A DNA stretch of 64,000 nt from Larix kaempferi (lineage: Eukaryota; Streptophyta; Pinopsida; Pinales; Pinaceae). The DNA is taken from NCBI GenBank assembly GCA_027924585.1, contig BSBM01000372.1, forward strand, positions 6,803,001 through 6,867,000. The letters are read 5' to 3'. The notes under the pieces are model-generated. The model saw only the letters and a program-made list of their open reading frames with translations, was not told the DNA's origin and ran no database searches. Numbering within the stretch: the first letter of the stretch is position 1; each line of letters begins with the position of its first letter. Position numbers and translations under genes: made by a program. Below are positions 1 through 10,580 of this stretch, piece after piece.

Positions 1-2050
1 TTACTGGAAAGAAGCCCGAGGTAAGCCATCTTAAAATATTTGGGTGTCCTGTGTACATCCACATTCCAAAAGAAAAGAGAACCAAGTTGGATCCTTCTGG
101 TAAGAAAGGAATATTTGTTGGTTATTGTGAATTATCCAAAGCCTTCAAGATTTACATACCAGGCTTTCATCATATAGAAATCAGTAGAGATGTAACTTTT
201 GATGAAGAAGCAGCTCTCAAGAAATCAAGAAAATGCCAACTTGAAGAAATCTATGAAGAAGACCCTTCGTCTAGAAACTCAGAGGCTGTTCACATCCCTG
301 AAGATAATCCACCAGAGGATCATGACATGTTGGAACCACAAGAACCTCCTATCCCAGATTTATCAAAGAAAAGAAGGCCAGCATGGGCTAGAGATATTAT
401 CCAAGGGGCTGAGAAATATGGTGCTCCTGAAGGCTCCATTAGAGAAAGAAAGAAACCAAAGCTAGTGTCCAACTATATGGCCTTGATGTGTGACCTTGTG
501 GATCAACTACCTACTAGCTATGAAGAAGCAGCTCAAAAGAAAGAATGGGTAGAAGCAATGACAGAAGAATATCAGTCGATAATGAAAAATGATGTTTGGG
601 ATATAGTCCCCAAACCAAGAGATAAAAGTGTGGTTTCTTCCAAATGGATTTTCAAGATAAAACATGCTGCAGATGGTAGCATTGAAAAATACAAGGCAAG
701 GTTTGTAGCCAGAGGATTCTCTCAGAAGGAAGGAATTGACTATGAAGAAACATTTGCACCTATTGCTAGGTATACTTCAATTAGAACTATCATGGCACTT
801 GCATTCATGATGAAATGGAAATTACATCAAATGGATGTTAAGACAGCTTTTCTGAATGGTGTAATTGAAGAAGAAGTATACATAGAACAACCTCAAGGTT
901 TTGAGGTCAAAGACGGAAGGACCCATGTATGCAAACTGAAAAAGGCATTATATGGATTGAAGCAAGCTCCCAGGGCTTGGTACGGAAGGATTGACAGTTT
1001 CTTAACAAGCATGGGCTTTACCAAAAGTAAAGCTGACCCAAATCTTTATCTTAAAGTGATGGATGATGAACCTGTTATATTGCTGTTATATGTAGATGAT
1101 CTATTTATAACCGGAAATGAGAATCAAATCATTGAAAGCAAGAAGAAGCTTTCTTCAGAATTCGAAATGAAAGATCTCGGATTAATGCACTACTTCTTAG
1201 GCCTAGAAGTGTGGCAAGAGCCAAAAGGAATCTTTCTAAATCAAGGAAAGTATACTGTGGAGATTCTCAAAAGATTTGATATGTTGGAGTGTAAAGCCAT
1301 GGCCACTCCCATGGACTCCAACCTGAAACTATTAGTTAATGATTCATCAGAACTAGTGACATAACCCTATATAGACAAATCATTGGATCATTGATGTATT
1401 TGACAAATACTAGGCCGGATATATGCTTTGCTGTAAATACCCTAAGTCAGTATCTAGTAGAACCTAGAAAGGTTCACCTTATAGCTGCAAAGCATATAAT
1501 GAGGTACCTAAAAGGTACAGTGGACTTTGGCCTATACTATCTTGGAGGTAATGAACTCAAGTTACGTGGTTACTCAGATTCTGATTGGGTAGGTAGTGTC
1601 CCAGACAGAAAAAGTACTTCAGGCGGATGTTATGGCCTTGGATCTGCCATGATCTCCTGGTTCAGCAAGAAACAATCTAGTGTGGCCCTCAGTACTGCTG
1701 AAGCAGAATATATAGCTGCTTGCTCTGCCAGCTGTGAAGCAGTGTGGCTTCGGAAACTCTTATCTGGAATTTTTGACTTAGAAATGGATCCCACTGTGAT
1801 TATGTGTGATAATCAAAGCTGCATTAAGATGACTGAAAATCCTGTGTTCCATGATAAGTCAAAACACATTGAGATCCGTTACTTCTATATAGGAGACATG
1901 GTGCAGAGAGGAGCCATCAAGCTCGAGTACATAAGCACTGAGGATCAGATTGCCGATATCCTGACTAAACCTTTGTCTCGAGTAAAGTTTGAACACTTCC
2001 GAGACATGCTTGGTATAGTCCAGAAGGACCCTCCTCGAAAGGGAGAGTAG
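1..2050 (+). pseudogene. Copia pol fragment: integrase C-terminus, reverse transcriptase, RNase H
   Basis: The reading frame is open from base 3. The start encodes the integrase C-terminal segment (HLKIFGC, then KGIFVGY). The reverse transcriptase follows with KWIFKIK, KARFVARGFSQ, MDVKTAFLNG, LYGLKQAPRAWY and the catalytic box YVDD near 1091-1102, which is intact. After a stop near 1362 the frame shifts, and the RNase H part continues from about 1375 (GSLMYLTNTRPDI, later SDSDWVG and STAEAEY) to a stop at 2048-2050. The break falls in the usually conserved linker just before the IIGSLMYL motif and looks like one small indel. In an intact element this polyprotein would be continuous from gag. 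It copies element RNA into DNA inside cytoplasmic particles. Here the single break makes the element non-autonomous as it stands. Confidence 0.92.
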
Positions 2051-2139
2051 TATAGTATTTGATAACAATTTTTGTTTTGTTGCACTTAGCTACTTACAAT
2101 TATTTAGATTTAGAACTCTTATATATCTTTTATTTTTAT

Positions 2140-2455
2140 GGATAAATGTTTTGATGCTAGATGTATTAGTAAGAATACATGCTAGATGTATACATGTTTT
2201 GGTGTGATGTATACATATTTTGATATTAGATGTATTAGTAAGAATACATGCTAGATGTATACATGTTTTGGTGTGATGTATACATGTTTTGATATTAGAT
2301 GTATTAGTGAGAATACATGCTAGATGTATACATGTTTTGGTGTGATGTATACATGTTTTGATGTTAAATGTATTAGTAAGAATACATGCTAGTTGTGATG
2401 TATACATGTTCTGATGATTAGATGTATTAAGAATACATGCTACATGTGATACATG
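2140..2455 (+). repeat. Tandem array, 69-bp unit, about 4 copies
   Basis: The motif AAGAATACATGCTAG recurs at 2171, 2240, 2309 (first base changed) and 2378, exactly 69 bases apart. A fifth, shortened unit ends near 2455. It lies in the 3' untranslated part of element A. Open frames on either strand are by-products of a period divisible by three. Confidence 0.9.
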
Positions 2456-2494
2456 CTCTTGGATATTTGTACCTGTATAGATGAGAATACAGAA

Positions 2495-2994
2495 GGGGAT
2501 TGGATCATCCCTAGACTTTCAGTCCTAAAGAGAGCCGTAGACGTGAGGTCTCCGAGAATGAAGTCCTTAGTGGACAGTTGAGGGGATTGGATCATCCCTA
2601 GACTTTCAGTCCTAAAGAGAGCCGTAGACGTGAGGTCTCCGAGAATGAAGTCCTTAGTGGACAGTTGAGGGGGTTGGATCATCCCTGGACTTTCAGTCCT
2701 AAAGAGAGCTGTAGACGTGAGGTCTCCGAGAATGAAGTCCTTAGTGGACAGTTGAGGGGATTGGATCATCCCTGGACTTTCAGTCCTAAAGAGAGCCGTA
2801 GATGTGAGGTCTCCGAGAATAAAGTCCTTAGTGGACAGTTGAGGGTATTGGATCATCCCTGTACTTTCAGTCCTAAAGAGAGCCGTAGACGTGAGGTCTC
2901 CGAGAATAAAGTCCTTAGTGGACAGTTGAGGGGATTGGATCATCCCTGGACTTTCAGTCCTAAAGAGAGCCATAGACGTGTGGTCTCTGAGAAG
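2495..2994 (+). repeat. Tandem array, 87-bp unit, about 6 copies
   Basis: Units start at 2495, 2582, 2669, 2756, 2843 and 2930. Each opens GGGGATTGGATCATCCCT and ends with a segment containing GTCCTTAGTGGACAG. The sixth unit loses that last segment and changes into the 66-bp type. The array is part of the element A 3' region and is non-coding in my judgement, although both strands stay open. Confidence 0.93.
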
Positions 2995-3460
2995 TGGGGA
3001 TTGCATCATCCCCGGACTTTGGTCCCTGAATTGATCCGTAGACGTGTGGTCTCCGAGAAGTGGGGATTGTATCATCCCTGGACTTCGGTCCCTGAATTGA
3101 TCCGTAGACGTGTGGTCTCCGAGAAGTGGGGATTGCATCATCCCCGGACTTAGGTCCCTGAATTGATCCGTAGACGTGTGGTCTCCGAGAAGTGGGGATT
3201 GCATCATCCCTAGACTTAGGTCCCTGAATTGATCCGTAGACGTGTGGTCTCCGAGAAGTGGGGATTGCATCATCCCCAGACTTAGGTCCCTGAATTGATC
3301 CGTAGACGTGTGGTCTCCGAGAAGTGGGGATTGTATCTTCCCCGGACTTCGGTCCCTGAATTGATCCGTAGACGTGTGGTCTCCGAGAAGTGGGGATTGT
3401 ATCATCCCCGGACTTCGGTCCCTGAATTGATTCGTAGACGTATGGTCTCCGAGAAAGTGA
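2995..3460 (+). repeat. Tandem array, 66-bp unit, 7 copies
   Basis: Units start at 2995, 3061, 3127, 3193, 3259, 3325 and 3391. They share GTAGACGTG.GGTCTC and the ATCATCCC core with the 87-bp array. The two arrays are therefore one family that differs by a 21-bp segment. Confidence 0.93.
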
Positions 3461-3462
3461 TT

Positions 3463-3735
3463 GTATTGATGATGTGGTTACTTGTATCGGTAGGATACTT
3501 GTATTGATGATGTGGTTACTTGTATCGGTAGGATACTTGTATTGATGATGTGGTTACTTGTATCGGTAGGATACTTGTATTGATGATGTGGTTACTTGTA
3601 TCGGTAGGATACTTGTATTGATGATGTGATTACTTGTATCGGTATGGATACTTGTATTGATGATGTGGCTACTTGTATCGGTAGGATATTCGTATTGTTG
3701 ATATGGTTACTTGTATTGGCATGAATACTTGTACT
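3463..3735 (+). repeat. Tandem array, 38-bp unit, about 7 copies
   Basis: GTATTGATGATGTGG recurs at 3463, 3501, 3539, 3577, 3615, 3654 and (degenerate) 3692. The interval is 38, with one of 39. Unlike its neighbours the period is not a multiple of three, which argues against a repeat protein here. Confidence 0.9.
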
Positions 3736-3740
3736 GCTAA

Positions 3741-4055
3741 TCGTGTGATGACGATGTTGCTGATCATGCTGCTGATCGTATGATGACGATGCTGCTGATT
3801 GTGTGATGACAATGCTGCTGATCGTGTGATGACGATGCTGCTGATCGTGTGATGATGATGCTGCTGATCGTGTGATGACGATGTTGCTGATCATGCTACT
3901 GATCGTGTGATGACGATGCTGCTGATCGTGTGATGACGATGTTGCTGATCATGCTACTGATCGTGTGATGACGATGCTGCTGATCGTGTGATGACGATGC
4001 TGCTGATCGTGTGATGACGATGCTGCTGATCATGTGGAGACGATGCTAAAGATCG
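3741..4055 (+). repeat. Tandem array, 21-bp unit, about 14 copies
   Basis: GTGATGACGATGCTGCTGATC repeats with point changes, and a few units are shortened to TGATCATGCT. The array ends about 150 bp before the purine tract and 3' LTR of element A. Confidence 0.9.
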
Positions 4056-4193
4056 TGATGTTGACATTGATGTACCAGTAACTGTTTGAGTTACTGATGA
4101 AGACAAATTGAAGAAAGCTTCCGATGATTTATAGATGTATCATGTATAGTGACTCCTTGCTCCTGCAGATGCTGTTATAATATCCTTCTCGTT

Positions 4194-4202
4194 AAGGGGG
4201 AG
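4194..4202 (+). other. Polypurine tract of element A
   Basis: AAGGGGGAG lies directly against the LTR start TGTTGAAT. This is the plus-strand priming site expected just upstream of a copia 3' LTR. Confidence 0.85.
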
Positions 4203-4691
4203 TGTTGAATATTGTAACTTCAAAGAATATTATATTTGTACTTTATTATTCCGGAGATGTTTCATCCCTCCGAGGTAACCCTATTATGTATCCGGAGATG
4301 TTTATTCCTCCGAGAGTTTGTATTAACTAGGGTTATTAGACCCACCATGTGGGGGTCGGCCCTATGGTTATATTTTTGGGGTTATTAGACTTCTCCAGGA
4401 GAGGTCGGCCCCATTAGGTCTTTTAGTCAGTTAGGAGTCAGTATAAATAAGAGAGGTGAACTCCTCATTAGATCATTCACTCACTTGTGGAAGAGTGCGC
4501 ACTTGTCTGGGAGATCTGCTAAGGAGACAAAGAAGGAAGGAGCACATCTTGTATTTTGGTTGATCATCTTATTGAGGAAAGCTTTGCTGGCTTTTCTACC
4601 CCATGAGAGTTTCCCAGGGTATATTGTGTGTCTATCTTGTGATTGTGTTTCTTTCAGTGATCTTGCTTTTCTATTTGGTTTAAACTTAACA
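4203..4691 (+). mobile_element. 3' LTR of copia element A (489 bp)
   Basis: It starts TGTTGAAT and ends TTAACA, so the ends are inverted (TGTT/AACA). A TATA box (TATAAATA) is at 4442-4449. Two copies of a GGTTATTAGAC...GTCGGCC block lie upstream of it (4330-4361 and 4378-4410). The TATA region, the block and the stretch after the TATA (CACTCAC) are shared with the solo LTR at 17521-18156, so the two LTRs are related families. The right boundary is inferred from the terminal inverted repeat only. Confidence 0.8.
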
Positions 4692-4744
4692 ATCATCAAA
4701 GTACATAACAACATAATGAAAATGTACATCAAGAAGATGCTTCA

Positions 4745-5720
4745 TCAAATAATAATGAAAGTGTTTATACCTCCAAGTAGACCACCATTTGCTAGGTACA
4801 TACAATCTTCAAGTGACCAATCAAATCTGCTCCAATGACATAGGTGAGGATCCCATGTCCAATAGTGCTGCTCCAAAAGAATGTGATATGCATCAAAATA
4901 TTCAGCCATGCATTCTTTCATCCAGGAAGTGAATGAAGAATCTCCACTAAAATCTGAACCAAATAATGAGCAGGAAAAACAAGGAGACTTCAAAGGACTC
5001 AAAGAAGTATCATCCATACATCCATGAGGATGTGTATCATCATAAGGTAAGGAAATATGCTGCTGCAATTCTAAATAATGAGGTGTTCTATTCATGTCAT
5101 CATCAAAAGGAGAGGTAGGAGTTTCATACCCCTCATGTGGCTCGACTAGAAAAAAAACCTTTCACCCAATTTTCATCCCCAATTGATGTGGCTGAAAAAG
5201 AAGTAGGGGTGGAGGAATTATGAACCAACCTTAAATCCTTACAACTCTTACTCATTGAAATCTTTAATTGATCCTCTCCATAATTGGTTGGTGCAACTAT
5301 TGTGAGATCATGTGCCTTCTCCAAGAATTTGCAATTCTCTCCATGAGGCAACTCATAATCCCTTTGAACAAGGACAAGTGCTTGTCCTTCTTCTTGTTTT
5401 AGTGGAGCATCTTCAAGAACCTGCATATCAACATGTACCTCATGTTCCACAATTACATTAGGTTCCTCTTTTGTGACATAAATTATTTCATCCTTTTCCT
5501 TGAAAAGAGAACCATTGCTCATTATTTTTTCCAAGTTGCTTCCAAGTTCACTAAGCAACAATTTGAACTCTTGAAAGTATTGTCTCCACTTGACTTCAAA
5601 GGATGGTTTAAGTAATTTCCTAAACTCCTCATTCTCCTCTAAGGTTCCTTTCTCATCCTTACTCATTGTGACCAATGAATGCACTTCTTCTCCTACTTCT
5701 TCCCTTTCACCAACGTACAT
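4745..5720 (-). pseudogene. Unrecognised ORF of element B, split by a homopolymer frameshift
   Basis: Two minus-strand frames, 5720-5133 (195 codons) and 5095-4745 (116 codons), look like one original ORF of roughly 320 codons. The first frame ends just after a run of eight T (minus strand). Removing one T from that run would carry the frame through EPHEGYETP into the second ORF, which ends GGLLGGINTFIII. The N-terminal half is acidic and lysine-rich with a likely helical stretch (residues about 20-65). The C-terminal part is rich in Cys, Ser and Trp. I see no CCHC knuckle, protease or polymerase motif and do not recognise the family. Its place directly after the primer site is where gag normally lies, so a structural or accessory protein of a non-autonomous element is possible, but that is inference. 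Confidence 0.55.
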
Positions 5721-5801
5721 CCAGTTTCAGTTTCTAAGGGTGGTGGCTTATTTCTTTGACTCTTGGTATTCATTAATGTTCTACCACATCAGGTTCCAAT
5801 A

Positions 5802-5817
5802 CCATGCTTTGATACCA
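5802..5817 (-). other. Primer binding site of element B
   Basis: On the minus strand TGGTATCAAAGCATGG starts one base after the LTR end. It resembles the initiator tRNA-Met complement TGGTATCAGAGC used by most plant LTR elements. This fixes the orientation and the LTR boundary. Confidence 0.8.
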
Positions 5818-5818
5818 C

Positions 5819-7845
5819 TGTAATGTCCCTTGTTAGGAATTTTATTAAAATGACAATTTTCCACTTTTTTTCCTTGGTTCGACCTTTGACTAGTTTTGAT
5901 CTCTAGGTCCCAAATTTGCCCCAAATGATCCCAAATATTCTGAGAAGGTATATGAATGATATTATAACATAAATATGTGTTTCAGGGATTCCTTTATACC
6001 TTTAAAATAGTTTTTCAAATACTCTTTCAATTATGGTCAATGTAGGTAACTTTACTAGTGATTTCCCTTTGACTAGTATTGGTCTCTAGGTCTGAAATTG
6101 ACTCCAAATGCTTTCAAATATTCAAGGAAGGTGTATGAATGATATTAGGAATTGAATATGATGTTCAGGGATGACATATGGCCACCAAAAGACCTCTGAA
6201 AACTCTCTTAAGATTCTGGCCCAAGTATGTAATTTTACTAGTAATTTGGGGTTCAAATCCTCTTGGGGTAAGTACTGAAAATGGCTTCCCAATTGCCTCC
6301 AAACCCACTCAAATTTATGAAAAGAGGTAGGGAATGTATTAAGGATTTTATTAATGTCTCATTTTCACCATTAATTGATTATTACATTTATTCCAACCCT
6401 CTCCCATTCAACTGCAAAAATCACCAATTCGACCCTTGGGGAAATGGCACTATTTCTTCTCCCAATGCAATTAAACTGAGTAAAAATACTTCAAATGCTC
6501 AAGTACAGTACATGAAACTTGCAAAATACATCCATGGCAGTCCATTAATCACAAATTCATCATAGAATCATCCATTCATTCGAAATCATCATCAATACAT
6601 TGGTTCACAACAAGGTAGTAGGGAAATGGCATTGCTCTTCCATTAAAAATGAGATTTATACATTTCTACTTGGAATTTCGACCTAAAAATTTCTAGATAT
6701 GAAGAAAAGAGTATTTAATTCATATTACAAAATAAATGGGGCATTAGAAGCTCCCCCAGAGAGTACAATAGCTCACCAAAAATGACCTCCCTCAAGGATC
6801 AAGAATATGCCATCAAAACTGGAAATGGTTGAAGGAGTGAGCTGAAATAGAAGAAACCATGAGCTGCCCTGTAGCTTACACCTGCAAATAAAAACTCCAT
6901 AAAAGCTCCAAATGAAAGGTCTGAATGGCCTTTCCAATTACCAACTTGGATGGGAATCTTTCACCCTCGAAATTGTCTAAGGCAAGAAAGTAGTCATCCA
7001 CTAGCTCTCCGTCTTCACAAATGCAATTGCAAATTCTACAAATGATCAGAAGCTGGTTTCATTATTTGTTATTGAAATTTATAAAGTTCTAATTTCCTCC
7101 ATGGGTCGAATTCCTTCCAAGAGACTCATGCCAACTCAATTTGGGAAGAGATTCCAAAGAACGTCACTTGTACAACAATTCCTAGTCTCCCACTTCCACC
7201 AAATCACATGTGGAAGCATTTTAGTTGCCCTAACACCCTGGGGCGCCCTCTTAGAGTCTATTTTTAGCACTAACATGTCATATATGTCATATGTCATCCT
7301 TCAGGTTTGATTTGTGTCATAGGTGTCATAGCATCTTCATCATTGTTGTCATAGAGCTAGGGAATCTAGCCCAAGTGTCTCACTAGCTCCAAATTGCCTT
7401 TTCCTCTTCCATGGGAGTTACTTTTCCTCTATATTTCAAACTTGGATGAGTCATGCCATGAATAATACCTTTTGGACTCTGCCAAGTATGTTACCATTCA
7501 CCTTGAATTCGAATTGGTGAGAGAATGATGCCAAGTGTAGTGGGGAAATCTAGCCATATGTGGGTCCCACTTTCTCCATGTGTCTTCATGATCAAATGCC
7601 ACTTTGAATTTCACTTGTATATATTTATTTAGCTCCTTTATTAAATATTTATGCCATTCTAATGTTCAAACATCATTTATTATCTCCATTATTCCAAATC
7701 CCAAAGCTTCCACCCCAAACCTAGGAAACTAGTAATTTTCCTCCTTTGCAATTATTTGACCTTTAGCATCAATTTGACAAACTCTAATGAATAGGGCGAA
7801 TGTGATTAGGCCATTGTGACCCAATGCAAAATTTGGGACATGACA
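5819..7845 (-). mobile_element. 5' LTR of element B (2,027 bp)
   Basis: It is bounded by TGTCATGTCCC (minus 5' end at 7845) and GGGACATTACA (at 5819). It contains an imperfect internal duplication of about 184 bp: CTTTGACTAGT.TTG.TCTCTAGGTC occurs at 5883 and again near 6067. The bases on its outer side (TATCT at 7846-7850) are the expected target-duplication candidate, whose partner would be off-window. The small ORFs inside it (6281-6565, 7101-7310) show no family signature. Confidence 0.78.
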
Positions 7846-8577
7846 TATCTCTTGTGGCTTTGATCGCGTCCGTTGATCTGCTGTCTCTGGTGGAACTTCA
7901 CTTAATCTTGCGGATTTCTTGTCTTCCGTTCTCGTTCACCTCATGATCTCTTTCCCATCGTTGATCCATATTTTCTCCTTTGATCTGGATCATCCAAATC
8001 TCTGCAAACTTCAATCTTTTCAACTCTACGATTCTATATTGATTGATCAAAGAATCAATCAATCACTCAATTGATCATCACCAGACTTGATTCCCTTGTT
8101 GGATCTGCACATCGACTCTATGGTTTTACACACACAGATATCATTCATACATCCGCTGCAACATTCAATTCTCAAAATCCCTTACTTCAGCCTACGCATA
8201 CACACAGTGATTAATCAAGCATTTACACAGATATCCAAAACTGTCAATTGATTCATTGATACATAGATACACAAATATTCAACTATTAACACTTTAGACA
8301 TAGATTCATGCATACACACAGAGACAACTTAATTAGATTTCTTTATTCATAGAGGGACCTAATACAAACAGGGTCGCTTCCTCTGGCTTGGTTTACATTG
8401 ATTTGGCCACCCGCTAGCCATACTCTTCATAATGATGCCATATTGCAACACTGACTTCATAATAGCACTAAAACACCAACATGTATCTTTCACATGCCAC
8501 ATCATCATACATGCCATGTCATTATATCTTTTGTCATTAATAAATACTTTTGACATCAATGACAACTAAACTCAACA
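7846..8577 (-). mobile_element. 5' end of a copia-like element C (LTR and possibly leader)
   Basis: On the minus strand this piece begins TGTTGAGTTTAGTTGTCATT, a typical copia LTR opening, at 8577. It contains a polyadenylation-like AATAAAG on the minus strand near 8340 and is cut off at 7846 by element B. I could not place the LTR end or the primer site inside it, so the innermost part may be leader or gag sequence. It interrupts the 5' LTR of element D exactly at 8577/8578. Confidence 0.6.
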
Positions 8578-8777
8578 GTATTTTCTTCGATGTTGTGATT
8601 TTGGTGTTCCGACATCTGATTTCTGACTTGCGGCTTGTGGATTGCTGCTTCAGAATTGCGAACTGAAGTTATTGTGGTTGTGTAAAAGTGTAGAGTTGCT
8701 AATAATTTTGGAAAAAAAAATTATCAGGTTGTTCCCCCATCACTCTAAAGGGCACTGAGGGGATCGGGGACGTTACA
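8578..8777 (+). mobile_element. Remnant of the 5' LTR of element D
   Basis: From TTTTCTTCGATGTTG (8581) to GTTACA (8777) it matches the last 191 bp of the 3' LTR (16814-17004) closely. Shared parts include the A-run, TTATCAGGTTGTTCCCCCATC and CACTGAGGGGATCG. The remainder of the LTR is expected left of the nested elements. Confidence 0.9.
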
Positions 8778-8779
8778 GA

Positions 8780-8796
8780 TGGCATCAGAGCCCAAG
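8780..8796 (+). other. Primer binding site of element D
   Basis: TGGCATCAGAGCCCAAG lies two bases after the LTR end. It is one change from the common plant TGGTATCAGAGC site for initiator tRNA-Met. Confidence 0.85.
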
Positions 8797-9014
8797 TTTG
8801 CAGCACTGGGGCTGCTTGGGCCAAAGCAGAAGGCATAATAGCTCTGTGAATTATTCCATGAGTTTATTTATGTTAAATATGGATGTTTTATGTTTTATAT
8901 GTATTCCTAAGATGTCTAATAAATGTCTCTATAATGCATAGTGTTTGCAGCTGATAGAATTTGAATAGTTGTAGTAGAGAGAAGCAAGCAAGGGAAAGGA
9001 ATCTCCAAAGGAAA

Positions 9015-10514
9015 ATGGCAACCATGAATGATGCCCAGGATCCTTACGAGCATGATGAAGATGTGCTAGGATAAAATGTACAATAAGAACATGCTGAGAC
9101 TAAATCCAATGGGAGAAGGGAGCAAATAACTCCTCAAAATTTGGTTGAAACCATGATAATTTTTAATGAAAGGTTGATGAAGGCTCAGGAGGAATAGAAC
9201 CAGCTCAATGCTACTATTTTGCAGAGCCTAACTGATATGAAACAGAGGGTAAACCTTGGGTCCAACCCAATAAACGTAGGTAAATAAGGAAGAGGTGCAT
9301 AGAGTCGTTCTAGAGGTTGTGCTAGGAAGAGGAATCCAATCCCAAGAAATAGTTCTGTGAGCAAGAAGCCTAGTGCGCCCTCCCCAAGATCTTATTCCAG
9401 TAAGTCATGTGACTTAAGAGGCCCTCGAAGAAGTCCAAGGCATACTTCTAGCAGGTTTGAAGGAAGAAAGAGATCCAAAGGAATTCCATAGGGAGAATTT
9501 AGGAAGAAAAGGCCTCCCACATTTGACGGAGAAGGTAAGACTGACCAAGAAGCAGAGGCATGGATTCTTGGGATGAATAAATATTTCAGGATTCATGATT
9601 ACTCAGGAAATGAAAAGGCTAGAATTTTCATTTACAACCTAAATGGCAGAGCTTCAATTTAGTGGGAGCACCTCATACAAGTAAATAGGATCAATGAAAG
9701 GAGGATCAACTGGGAGCGATTTAAGAAGCATTTCAAGGAAAAATACCTTCCTCGTAGGTATTATGATAGCAAAAGGAAAGAATTCAATGAACTCAAGTTG
9801 GGACAAAAATATATGGAAGAACATGTCCATAAATTTTTGGAATTGTTGAGGTATGTGGACTATATCAAAGATGAAAGGGTAAAGATCCAATGCTTCCTTG
9901 GAAGTCTACCTCAAAATTTCAGAGATAGGATTGAGTTTGTTAATCCATCAAGTCTTGATGAATCCATTAGGATGGAAATGCATTGCTATGAGCAAAGCAA
10001 AGGAAAATCTGAGGTTCACTCAACATGGAAACGAAATCCAAGAGGGATGTTTGATCAAAGAAAAAGTGGATTCAAGCCACCATTCAACAACAAGCCAAGA
10101 AATTTTTCACAGGGACAACAAACAAAAAGTGGATTCAAGCCACCATTCAACAATCAGCCAAGAAATTTTCCACAGCGTTAGCCAGCACAAAGTGGGAACA
10201 AGCCAACAGTTGTAGCAGAAAAAGAATTAAAAGGACCACTTTAATGTTGGGGATGTGGAGGAAACCACATGCTTAAATATTGTCCACAGTGGAGGGAGAA
10301 TCCCCATAGCTTTCACAACTTAGAAGGAGAAACTACAGTAGAGGATATGGAAAGGGAAATTCCTCGAATTTATGCAACGTTGGATAATCATCAGGAAGAC
10401 CATCAATCATTAGTGGTGAAAGTTGAAGGTAAGATTGCTAAGCAATCTATTTCTATTTTGATTGACCCGGGATCCACTCATAGTTATGATTCTCCAAAAT
10501 TCGTTGAAGGTTGA
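9015..10514 (+). pseudogene. Gag and protease region of chromovirus D
   Basis: An ATG at 9015 opens a short frame that stops at 9072. The gag capsid-like domain is recognisable from about 9520: FDGEGKTD, EAWILGM, then the ERFKKHFKEKYLP and EFNELKLGQ patterns. One in-frame stop lies at about 9661. The 127-codon frame 9798-10181 ends in a basic, proline- and glutamine-rich tail with two copies of SGFKPPFNN. After two stops comes a zinc knuckle (CWGCGGNHMLKYCP, 10245-10286) and a protease with LIDPGSTHSY near 10456. The usual active site is D-T/S-G, and here it reads DPG, a change in the catalytic triplet. The product would package element RNA and mature the particle. It cannot be made intact here. 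Confidence 0.88.
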
Positions 10515-10580
10515 TCTCTTAGAAAAACAAAGAACAGTAAGTCTTGGCTAGTTTAGTTAGCCACAGGGACCAAGAGAAAA

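Larger units (their letters stand above)
1..4691 (+). mobile_element. Ty1/copia LTR retrotransposon A (5' end outside window)
   Basis: The window opens inside the integrase of a copia polyprotein, followed by reverse transcriptase and RNase H (the copia order IN-RT-RH). Next come about 2 kb of tandem arrays, a purine-rich tract (4194-4202), and an LTR that begins TGTTGAAT and ends TTAACA. The 5' LTR, gag and protease are off-window. The element abuts sequence of element B at 4692, so it probably inserted into B. The target duplication cannot be tested because the left end is missing. Confidence 0.9.
4692..7845 (-). mobile_element. LTR retrotransposon B (partial; LTR, primer site and unknown ORF)
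   Basis: Read on the minus strand, a 2,027-bp LTR (7845 down to 5819) is followed by a tRNA-Met-like primer site and an internal region. That region is cut at 4692 by copia element A. The LTR ends are TGTCATGTCCC and GGGACATTACA, a clear inverted repeat. No gag, protease or polymerase motif is visible in the 1.1 kb of internal sequence present. The rest should continue left of element A, outside the window. Confidence 0.8.

Noticed and set aside
2440-3405. Minus-strand 321-codon repeat protein
   Set aside because: It is a translation of the 87/66-bp tandem arrays, whose periods are multiples of three; both strands stay open and a neighbouring array has a 38-bp period.
3741-4055. Coding repeat rich in Ile/Ser/Val (minus strand)
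   Set aside because: A 21-bp tandem array with no conserved ends or start context; part of the retroelement 3' region.
8359-8565. Minus-strand 68-codon ORF in element C
   Set aside because: It falls within the LTR of element C, near its start, and has no homology that I recognise.
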